6,015 nucleotides of DNA from assembly GCA_018970845.1 (NCBI GenBank), contig JAGWVO010000237.1:1-6015 (forward strand). The letters run 5' to 3'. This DNA comes from Planctomycetota bacterium. Lineage in GTDB: Bacteria > Planctomycetota > Planctomycetia > Gemmatales > Gemmataceae. A program made the position numbers and the translations under genes. Positions 1 to 4,781 of the stretch are shown here, piece after piece. Below the pieces are notes generated by a model. The model did not search any database, was not told the origin of the DNA, and was given only the letters and a program-made list of their open reading frames with translations. Numbering within the stretch: the first letter of the stretch is position 1; each line of letters begins with the position of its first letter.

Positions 1-1007
1 CAGTCGCACCGGCGGCGCAGCCGCCCGCCCTGCCCGCCACCGCCTTGCCCGCCCCCGGTGCCGCGCCCGTGGCCGAACCTGCCGGGGTGCCGCAGCTGCC
101 ACTCAACACCATCGTGGCCCGCGTGAACGGGCAGAACATTCTCGAATCGGCCGTGCAGCGCGGACTCGAGCGCTTCCCGCCGGCCAAGCGCGCCGAAGTG
201 CGCAACGAGATGCTCCAGTTCCTCATCGACACGATGCTGGTGGACCAGTATCTTTTGGCCGCCCGCATTCCCGCCACCCCCGAGGAGGTGGCCAAGCGAG
301 TCGACGAGATGAAGGCCGAGGCCAAGAAGCAGAACCGCGAGTTCGAGAAGATCCTCGAGGGGATGCGCCTGACTCCGGATGAACTGCTTGTCCATGTCGC
401 CGCCGAGATCCGCTGGGAGAAGTTCATCACCCAGCAGGGCACCGACAAGGCGCTCGAGACTTTCTTCAATTCGGACAAGGCGCTGTTTGACGGCAGCACG
501 GTGAGGGCAAGGCACATCCTCTTCTCCGCCGGCGCCGCCACGGAGGAGAAGGCCAAGGCCGTCGGCCAGGCCCGTGCCGTGAAGGCCCAAATCGACCAGA
601 AGTTGGCCGCTGAACTGGCCAAGAATCCGGGCGGGCCCGACAAGCTGGGGATGGAAAAGCGGCGCACCGAAGCGCTTGATGAAATCTTCTCGGCCACGGC
701 CCGAGACATTTCCACCTGCCCGAGCAAGGCGCAGGGTGGTGATGTCGGGTTTTTCGCCCGTGACGGCAGCATGGTGGAGGCATTCTCCCGCGCCGCGTTC
801 GCCATGGAGCCTTACATCATGTCTGACGCCGTGGAGACGCCCTTCGGATACCACCTCATCATGGTCCTTGAAAAGAAGCCTGGAAAGCAGGTGACCTTCG
901 AGACCGTGAAGGAGGAGGTTCGGGAGGTGTTTAGCGAGAAGATGAAGGAGCAGATGGCCAAGCAGCTCCGCACCACCGCCAAGATCGAAATCGCCGGCGT
1001 TCGCTGA
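1..1007 (+). CDS. PpiC/SurA-type peptidyl-prolyl cis-trans isomerase, 5' end outside the window
   Basis: Probable periplasmic foldase that isomerises X-Pro bonds in exported proteins. The frame is open from base 3, so the true start and probably a signal peptide lie upstream; the TTG at 45 is only the first start-like codon. Residues below count from that TTG. An Ala/Pro-rich linker (1-20) leads into a SurA-N-like helical chaperone region (about 23-148, beginning TIVARVNGQNI). The parvulin domain (about 153-276) shows RARHILF with His157, TCPS with Cys225, GGDVGFF (231-237) and FGYHLIMV with His270. These match the active-site His, the CPS...GGDLG segment and the terminal FGYHIIKV of E. coli PpiC. 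The stretch between HIL and GGDVG is about 30 residues longer than usual and is rich in Lys, Ala and Glu. A charged C-terminal helix follows. The stop is TGA. The family is clear; the client proteins are not. Confidence 0.93.
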   Translation, partial: VAPAAQPPALPATALPAPGAAPVAEPAGVPQLPLNTIVARVNGQNILESAVQRGLERFPPAKRAEVRNEMLQFLIDTMLVDQYLLAARIPATPEEVAKRVDEMKAEAKKQNREFEKILEGMRLTPDELLVHVAAEIRWEKFITQQGTDKALETFFNSDKALFDGSTVRARHILFSAGAATEEKAKAVGQARAVKAQIDQKLAAELAKNPGGPDKLGMEKRRTEALDEIFSATARDISTCPSKAQGGDVGFFARDGSMVEAFSRAAFAMEPYIMSDAVETPFGYHLIMVLEKKPGKQVTFETVKEEVREVFSEKMKEQMAKQLRTTAKIEIAGVR

Positions 1008-1027
1008 CTGCTGACCGCAGAAAGAAC

Positions 1028-1070
1028 ATAGGCCCGGGCGAAAGCCTGGGCCTATATTTGTTTCATTTAT
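1028..1070 (+). terminator. Rho-independent terminator of the PpiC-type gene
   Basis: Twenty bases after the stop codon, 1028-1039 pairs with 1044-1055 as a 12-bp GC-rich stem with one G-U pair, closed by a GAAA tetraloop. A T-rich tail follows (ATTTGTTTCATTTATT). On the minus strand the same hairpin is followed only by GTTCTTTCT, so it may also weakly stop transcription arriving from the pseudouridine synthase gene. Confidence 0.9.
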
Positions 1071-1137
1071 TAGGAAATATTTTTGTTGGAAAGATACATG
1101 AATCAGTATTTCGAAATCACAAAATGCCCCGATCGGA

Positions 1138-1234
1138 TCAGGACGCGAAGTGAGCCTGGCAGAATGGTTCGGCCCTCGCTTCGTGGAGGGCTCATGAGAG
1201 TTCTGGTGATTGGAGGCCTAACTTCGCGTCTTGA
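1138..1234. repeat. 14-bp inverted repeat with nested hairpins, possible structured RNA or small repeat element
   Basis: Bases 1138-1151 pair with 1221-1234. The central ten pairs (GACGCGAAGT with ACTTCGCGTC) are perfect, and a G-U pair then three further pairs extend the stem outward. Inside, TGAGCC (1151-1156) can pair with GGCTCA (1189-1194), and GCCCTC (1172-1177) with GAGGGC (1186-1191). Bases 1146-1154 can instead pair with 1175-1183 (nine pairs, one wobble), competing with the outer stem. Possible identities are a small RNA, the 3' structure of either neighbouring transcript, or a MITE/REP-like repeat. I see no target-site duplication. Confidence 0.5.
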
Positions 1235-1254
1235 AAGTCATGAACAAAGTCATG
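1234..1254. repeat. Short direct repeat, AAAGTCATG twice
   Basis: AAAGTCATG occurs at 1234-1242 and again at 1246-1254, a period of 12 bases. The first copy begins at the last base of the inverted repeat. Too short to assign a function, and it may be chance. Confidence 0.35.
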
Positions 1255-1279
1255 GTGATTAGCAGCCGAACGGCCCCAT

Positions 1280-2329
1280 TCAGCTTCGCCATGGCCTGAG
1301 GCGGCGGAGGGCATCGAGCGTGTCTTCGAGTTGCCTGGGCAGGGGAGCCACGAACTCCATCATTTTCTCCAGACGCGGATGAATGAATCGCAGGCGGTGG
1401 GCGTGCAGCGCCTGGCGGGTGAGCAGCACCTTGTCTTCCTCGCCGGGCTGGAGCGGGGCTAGGTCGGAAAGTCGGAACTGGTCGCGTCCGCCGTAAATCT
1501 TGTCGGCAAGCACAGGGCAGCCAAGGCTGGCGATGTGGACCCGGATCTGGTGCGTGCGTCCGGTGCGCGGCTGGAACTTCACGAATGTGAACCCGCGGAA
1601 CCTCTCGGCGACCTCGTAGTAGCTGACCGCCTCCTTGGCCTCGGGAATGTCCTTGTCGGTGACGATCATCCGCACGCGGTCGGTGGGATGGTGCATGATC
1701 CGCTTCTCGACATAGTCGCTGTCACGGTCGAGCGTTCCCTGGGCGATGACCGCGTATTCCTTGAAGACCTTCCGTGTTTCAAAAAGCATGGCGAGGTCGC
1801 GGTGGGTGTTTTCCTCCTTGGCGATGAGGATGGCGCCGGAAGTGTCGCGGTCGAGCCGATGCACGATGCCGGCGCGGTAGTCTCCGTTGATGCCGGAGAG
1901 TTGGGGGAAATGGAAGCGAAGGGCGTTCACCAGGGTTCCCGACCAGTTGCCCTTGGCCGGATGCACGACCATGTTGGCCGGCTTGTTGATCACCGCGAGG
2001 AACTCATCCTGATAGAGGATGTCGAGCGGGATTTCCTCGGCGACCGGTTCGGGATGAGGCGGAGGAGGTGGCGCGAACCGCAACTTGTCGCCATGGCGGA
2101 TGCGCGTGCTCGACTTTCCTGGCCTGCCGTTGACCATTACCCGGCCATCCTCGATGAGCTTTTGGGCCATCGAGCGCGTGATATCGGGCAGGAGGGTCAG
2201 AAGGAACTGGTCGAGGCGGAGGTGATCCCGGCGGATCAGGGCGACATGGTCGATCCATTCATCCTCGCCCCGTGGCAGCGAGAAGGAAACTTCCTCGTCG
2301 TCCTCGGGATCATGCGGGTCGCCGGTCAA
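1280..2329 (-). CDS. rluD: RluD-type 23S rRNA pseudouridine synthase (RluA family)
   Basis: Converts specific uridines in large-subunit rRNA to pseudouridine. Of 349 residues, an S4 RNA-binding domain occupies about 37-84. A Pro-rich linker follows (87-95), then the catalytic domain with INKPANMVVHPAKGN (114-128), HRLDRDTSG (157-165, catalytic Asp160), RTGRTHQIRVH (255-265), KIYGG (277-281) and LHAHRLRFIHP (308-318). The HPAKGN and HHPTDR segments resemble RluD (helix 69 sites of 23S rRNA) more than RluC, but the target sites are not proven. The start is the TTG at 2329, 14 bases after the stop of the upstream TPR gene. There is no clear Shine-Dalgarno and no in-frame ATG before the S4 domain, so translational coupling is likely. 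The acidic N-terminus (residues 3-26) is longer than needed, so the true start is slightly uncertain. All family motifs are intact. Confidence 0.94.
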   Translation of the reverse strand: MTGDPHDPEDDEEVSFSLPRGEDEWIDHVALIRRDHLRLDQFLLTLLPDITRSMAQKLIEDGRVMVNGRPGKSSTRIRHGDKLRFAPPPPPHPEPVAEEIPLDILYQDEFLAVINKPANMVVHPAKGNWSGTLVNALRFHFPQLSGINGDYRAGIVHRLDRDTSGAILIAKEENTHRDLAMLFETRKVFKEYAVIAQGTLDRDSDYVEKRIMHHPTDRVRMIVTDKDIPEAKEAVSYYEVAERFRGFTFVKFQPRTGRTHQIRVHIASLGCPVLADKIYGGRDQFRLSDLAPLQPGEEDKVLLTRQALHAHRLRFIHPRLEKMMEFVAPLPRQLEDTLDALRRLRPWRS

Positions 2330-2343
2330 GGGGTTGGCTGTCG

Positions 2344-3030
2344 TCAGGGTGTGTTGGGTCGGAGTTGGGACTGAATGGCGGCCAAGCGCTTGCGATAGTC
2401 GTCGGAAGCCAGCTTGCGGGCCCTCCTTTCGGCCTCGACGGCCACGAGGGAATCCTTGTGAAGGGGGTTCTTGGCCAGTTCGTCATAGCGGGCCTTGGCA
2501 TCATCGAACTTGCCGAGGGCCTCAAGCGCCCTGGCGGAACCGATGACGCATTCGCGCTCGAGAACCGGCACCGACCTGAGTTTCTTGGCGGCGAGGTCGA
2601 AACCCTGGATGGCCTGCTCGAGGTTGGCCTTGATGTCGACGGGTTTGTCGTTGGCCTGCTTCTCTTTTTCCTTGTCGAAGCCGGGCGCGGGAACGATGGG
2701 AGTATCGTTGGGCGGAGGGACGGGAAATTCCCTCAGGGCCATGGCCAGTTGGGCGCGCGCCATGTCGAGCTGGGCGACGGCCCCCAGCATGGTTCCCTGA
2801 TTCTTGCGAGCCAGTTCAGCCACTTCCTTTTCGTCCTTGGCGGAATCGAGTGCCAGCCAGAGGCTGCTTTGCCGGCCTGTCTGTGAATTCCAGTAAGCGC
2901 CAAGCAGAAGGTAGGCCGCTGCAGCGACGCCGATTCCAATGGCCCCCAACACGGCGCCCATGGGAACGCCCGATGGCTTGGCTGGAACCGCGGCATCAAC
3001 GACGGGAAGCGGCTTGGGAGAGTCGGCCAT
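2344..3030 (-). CDS. Membrane-anchored TPR protein, YfgM-like
   Basis: 228 residues with a Pro-rich cytoplasmic N-terminus (1-21) and one transmembrane segment (about 22-44, rich in Ala, Gly and Leu). Helical repeats follow: about 57-100 (LARKNQGTMLGAVAQLDMAR is typical), and a clear TPR-type helix pair at about 137-187 containing ARALEALGKFDDAKARYDEL. Residues 102-133 form a Pro-rich then Lys/Glu-rich linker that splits the repeats. This arrangement resembles the YfgM-like TPR proteins common in Planctomycetes and Verrucomicrobia; E. coli YfgM works with the Sec translocon and periplasmic chaperones. With a single N-terminal anchor, the repeats should face the periplasm. The start is an ATG with no strong Shine-Dalgarno. 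The 87 bases between this gene and its upstream neighbour hold no obvious terminator, and RluD follows after 14 bases. Role inferred, protein-protein scaffold likely. Confidence 0.82.
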   Translation of the reverse strand: MADSPKPLPVVDAAVPAKPSGVPMGAVLGAIGIGVAAAAYLLLGAYWNSQTGRQSSLWLALDSAKDEKEVAELARKNQGTMLGAVAQLDMARAQLAMALREFPVPPPNDTPIVPAPGFDKEKEKQANDKPVDIKANLEQAIQGFDLAAKKLRSVPVLERECVIGSARALEALGKFDDAKARYDELAKNPLHKDSLVAVEAERRARKLASDDYRKRLAAIQSQLRPNTP

Positions 3031-3117
3031 GGTGGTGGTTCACATCCGTGTTCAGGGAGTGGCGATTGAATGCGCCTGAATTTACAGGATAGAAGAAGGA
3101 AGACGCGAGCGGAAGAC

Positions 3118-3477
3118 TCAGCTTCCCTGAGCCACCTTGATCCCGGCCTTCGCCATCCAAGGAACCAGTGCGTCGGCACAGGCCTTGGCCCTCTCCGATG
3201 CCACGGGAAAACGCGTGAGTGCGACATACCAGAATTTTTCGCGGTCGCGTGGGGGAAGGTCGTCGGGATTCAAATCGAGCGTGCGTGCCAACTCCGGGTC
3301 GATTCTCGCCGTCTTAAGCATGCTGGCGCATTCACGCCACGAATAGCCGCGGGAGACGACATTGCCGTCGAGATCGACCAAGGTTTTGCCAATGAGGAGG
3401 TGAAGCAGGCCGGGAAAATGGTCATTGGGGAACCCGGGGGCTCGCACGCGGGCCAGCATGGTACGGATCGCATCCAT
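3118..3477 (-). CDS. Conserved-looking hypothetical protein, 119 residues
   Basis: I do not recognise this family. The protein is soluble and mixed alpha/beta in appearance, with no signal peptide, membrane segment or metal-binding cluster. Visible segments are MDAIRTMLARVRAPGF at the start, HFPGLLHLLIGKTLVDLDGN, an aromatic stretch around REKFWYVALTRFP, and a final helix (ACADALVPWMAKAGI). I chose the ATG at 3477 because GGGAG lies eight bases upstream; a TTG at 3492 would add five residues (MGVRL) but overlaps that ribosome site. It is the first gene of a same-strand run with the TPR and RluD genes, and is divergent from the SPL-like gene. Base composition and third-position GC match the neighbours, so it is probably a real gene. 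Confidence 0.72.
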   Translation of the reverse strand: MDAIRTMLARVRAPGFPNDHFPGLLHLLIGKTLVDLDGNVVSRGYSWRECASMLKTARIDPELARTLDLNPDDLPPRDREKFWYVALTRFPVASERAKACADALVPWMAKAGIKVAQGS

Positions 3478-3485
3478 CAGACGGA

Positions 3486-3490
3486 CTCCC
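3486..3490 (-). promoter_or_regulatory. Ribosome binding site of the 119-residue unknown gene
   Basis: On the minus strand this reads GGGAG, eight bases before the ATG at 3477. It decides the start: the alternative TTG at 3492 would place the ribosome site inside the coding sequence. Confidence 0.7.
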
Positions 3491-3716
3491 AACTATGAAC
3501 AATCTAGGAAGACGGGGTGATAACGGGAAGTGAGAAACACAAGGAGGGTCATCCAACATTCACGAGTTCCACATGATCTTTTCTTCCCGGTGGTGAACAA
3601 ATCCTCGGCAACGGGCGTAAACTACAATGATTTTGTGGCTTGCTGCAAGGAAGCAGGCAGGCTGTTGCAGGAACGAAAGGAGATCGGAAAGAACGAGCGG
3701 ACAACAAACCAGCCCC

Positions 3717-3746
3717 TTGACATGAACGGATGTTCAGTCATACGCT
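3717..3746 (+). promoter_or_regulatory. Probable sigma-70-type promoter of the SPL-like gene
   Basis: TTGACA at 3717-3722 is a perfect -35 box. An 18-base spacer leads to TACGCT (3741-3746), a weak -10 with three of six consensus bases; CATACG (3739-3744, 16-base spacer) scores equally. Transcription would begin near 3753, giving a leader of about 18 bases just ahead of the Shine-Dalgarno site. A weak -10 is common in regulated promoters. Confidence 0.5.
3718..3740. promoter_or_regulatory. Dyad TGAAC-N4-GTTCA between -35 and -10, possible LexA-like operator
   Basis: TGAAC (3723-3727) and GTTCA (3732-3736) form a perfect dyad around GGAT. TGAC (3718-3721) and GTCA (3737-3740) extend it to nine base pairs, with one unpaired A (3722) on the left. 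The core GAAC-N4-GTTC equals the core of the Gram-positive LexA box (CGAAC-N4-GTTCG). It sits where a repressor would block RNA polymerase. The gene belongs to a DNA-repair-related family, which fits but does not prove damage control. Other dimeric repressors, or an RNA hairpin, would also fit. Confidence 0.45.
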
Positions 3747-3755
3747 GGGAGAACC

Positions 3756-3762
3756 AGGAGGG
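3756..3762 (+). promoter_or_regulatory. Strong ribosome binding site of the SPL-like gene
   Basis: AGGAGGG lies eight bases before the ATG at 3771, close to an ideal Shine-Dalgarno. It favours that ATG over a second in-frame ATG at 3780, and suggests efficient translation once the gene is transcribed. Confidence 0.8.
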
Positions 3763-3770
3763 TAGCAACC

Positions 3771-4781
3771 ATGCCACGAATGGCGCGTCGCGCATCCAGC
3801 GAAGGAACCCAGTGGGATCTTTCCAGCGCCCAGGCCAAGGCCCTGTGCATGGTGAGACGCGGCGGAGCCATACTCGCTCCCTGGAAGCTGGCCAGCTCGG
3901 ACCGCACTTTCGGCCTGGATCTTCAGGAACATCGCAACAGCGGCATCCTTTGGCTTGATGCCCCCTCCGAAGCGGGCCATGCCGTTGAATTGTTCGCCGC
4001 CACCCCCGCGCGCCTTGAGACGGAACTCGAGCGCATGCCGATTCCGCCACGCGCCGTTTTCCTGAGCCCCTTGAGCGACCCGTTCCATGGCCCCGAGGAG
4101 GCGCAATCGGATGCCGTTCTTTGCACCGAGTTGCTGGCCAGGCGCGGCATCACCACATGGATCAGGACTCGCGGCCGGATCGCCTGCCGGCTGAGGGATC
4201 GCCTGGCCGCTTTGGGCGACAGGGTTCGGGTGACGATTCCTCTCAGCACAACAATCACTTCCCTTGTTCGACAGCTTGAACCGGGTACCACGGCGCCGAT
4301 GGCCCGATTGCGGCAGGTGGACAGGCTCAAGGCCGCCGGAGTGCCTACCTTGGTTAGCCTTGATCCGCTGGTGATGGGAATCCATGACCGGCAGGAGAGG
4401 CTGATTCCGCTTCTGAAAGTCCTTGTGGAACGGGGAATCCAGCAGGTGACCGCGGGATACCTTGCCCTTCCGGAAGGATGCCGTGCCAGGCTGATTGGTC
4501 TGTTTGGCACCGAGGAGGCCAACCGCATCCAAGGCGAATACCGTTTCGGCCCTGTAACGGCACTGCCTTCAGGAGCCGTGGCGAGGCTTTTGCCAAGAGC
4601 CGTCCGCCAACGGGCCTATGCCCGGTTGGCAGGCCTTGGGGCCGGCGAGGGGATTTCCGTGCATGTGTGCCGCTGGGCCAATCCCGATTTCACCGACAAG
4701 CCAGAAAATGAACCAGCTGAGAAGCCCAGGTCGCTTCGAGACAGGTGGCAGGAGGCCCTCGAGGCGGCTGGCAGGAACTAG
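3771..4781 (+). CDS. SPL-family (spore photoproduct lyase-like) protein lacking the radical-SAM cysteines
   Basis: 336 residues. SPL-family hallmarks are clear: FLSPLSDPFHGPEE (97-110) matches the family's TDPYQPxE segment; VRVTIPLSTT (152-161) matches its VSITTLD strand; and residues 169-206, from LEPGTTAP through LKAAGVP to MGIHD, match its LEPRAPSP...AGIP...PGLTD stretch. The C-terminus has VCRWANPDF (299-307). Family members normally carry CxxxCxxC near the N-terminus to hold a 4Fe-4S cluster and S-adenosylmethionine. Here the aligned place reads FGLDLQEHRNSG (47-58), with Leu, Glu and Asn at the three Cys positions, and none of the five Cys residues (26, 118, 139, 237, 300) forms such a cluster. 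I found no frameshift in the other frames that would restore it. Radical-SAM chemistry is therefore unlikely; nucleic-acid binding or partnership with an active paralogue is possible. The gene has its own promoter and ribosome site. Confidence 0.8.
   Translation: MPRMARRASSEGTQWDLSSAQAKALCMVRRGGAILAPWKLASSDRTFGLDLQEHRNSGILWLDAPSEAGHAVELFAATPARLETELERMPIPPRAVFLSPLSDPFHGPEEAQSDAVLCTELLARRGITTWIRTRGRIACRLRDRLAALGDRVRVTIPLSTTITSLVRQLEPGTTAPMARLRQVDRLKAAGVPTLVSLDPLVMGIHDRQERLIPLLKVLVERGIQQVTAGYLALPEGCRARLIGLFGTEEANRIQGEYRFGPVTALPSGAVARLLPRAVRQRAYARLAGLGAGEGISVHVCRWANPDFTDKPENEPAEKPRSLRDRWQEALEAAGRN

Larger units (their letters stand above)
1071..1279. other. Gene-free stretch between converging genes
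   Basis: I see no credible reading frame here. The start is AT-rich (1071-1125). Next comes the perfect palindrome CCGATCGG (1129-1136), then a long inverted repeat (1138-1234), then a short direct repeat (1234-1254). TGGTGATT also occurs twice (1204-1211 and 1253-1260). Genes converge on the region from both sides, so a promoter is not required here. Confidence 0.6.
3478..3770. other. Divergent intergenic region
   Basis: This separates the minus-strand unknown gene from the plus-strand SPL-like gene and should hold both promoters. The plus-strand promoter and dyad are at 3717-3746. For the minus strand I see only a ribosome site, with no convincing -35/-10 pair. AAGGAGGGTC at 3541-3550 looks like a ribosome site, but no usable start codon follows at normal spacing. 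A plus-strand frame that runs through from 3530 into the SPL-like gene lacks coding character. Confidence 0.6.

Noticed and set aside
1261..1282. GCCGAACGGC near the end of the pseudouridine synthase gene as its terminator
   Set aside because: The stem is only three to four pairs with a tiny loop, and no T-run follows on the minus strand.
1535..2374. Plus-strand open frame of 279 codons opposite the pseudouridine synthase gene
   Set aside because: It lies wholly antisense to a gene with every RluA-family motif and resembles no known protein. Long antisense frames are expected in GC-rich coding DNA.
2272..2886. Plus-strand open frame of 204 codons opposite the TPR gene
   Set aside because: Antisense shadow; the minus strand has a transmembrane segment and TPR helices with normal composition.
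3500..3560. Minus-strand promoter for the unknown-TPR-RluD unit, with TATCAC as a -10
   Set aside because: No matching -35 box at 16-18 bases. A promoter is expected here, but I cannot point to it.
3541..3596. AGGAGGG-like site followed by a seven-codon ATG frame (3573-3596), as a possible leader peptide
   Set aside because: The ATG is more than 20 bases from the ribosome-like site and there is no regulatory codon run, so nothing supports translation.
3530..3958. Plus-strand frame starting with GTG that runs into the SPL-like gene
   Set aside because: No ribosome site at proper spacing and no recognisable domain. It overlaps the SPL-like gene out of frame, and its downstream part does not restore the missing cysteine motif.
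3738..4532. Minus-strand open frame of 264 codons opposite the SPL-like gene
   Set aside because: Composition is unlike a folded protein, there is no ribosome site, and the plus strand carries clear family motifs with a strong Shine-Dalgarno.
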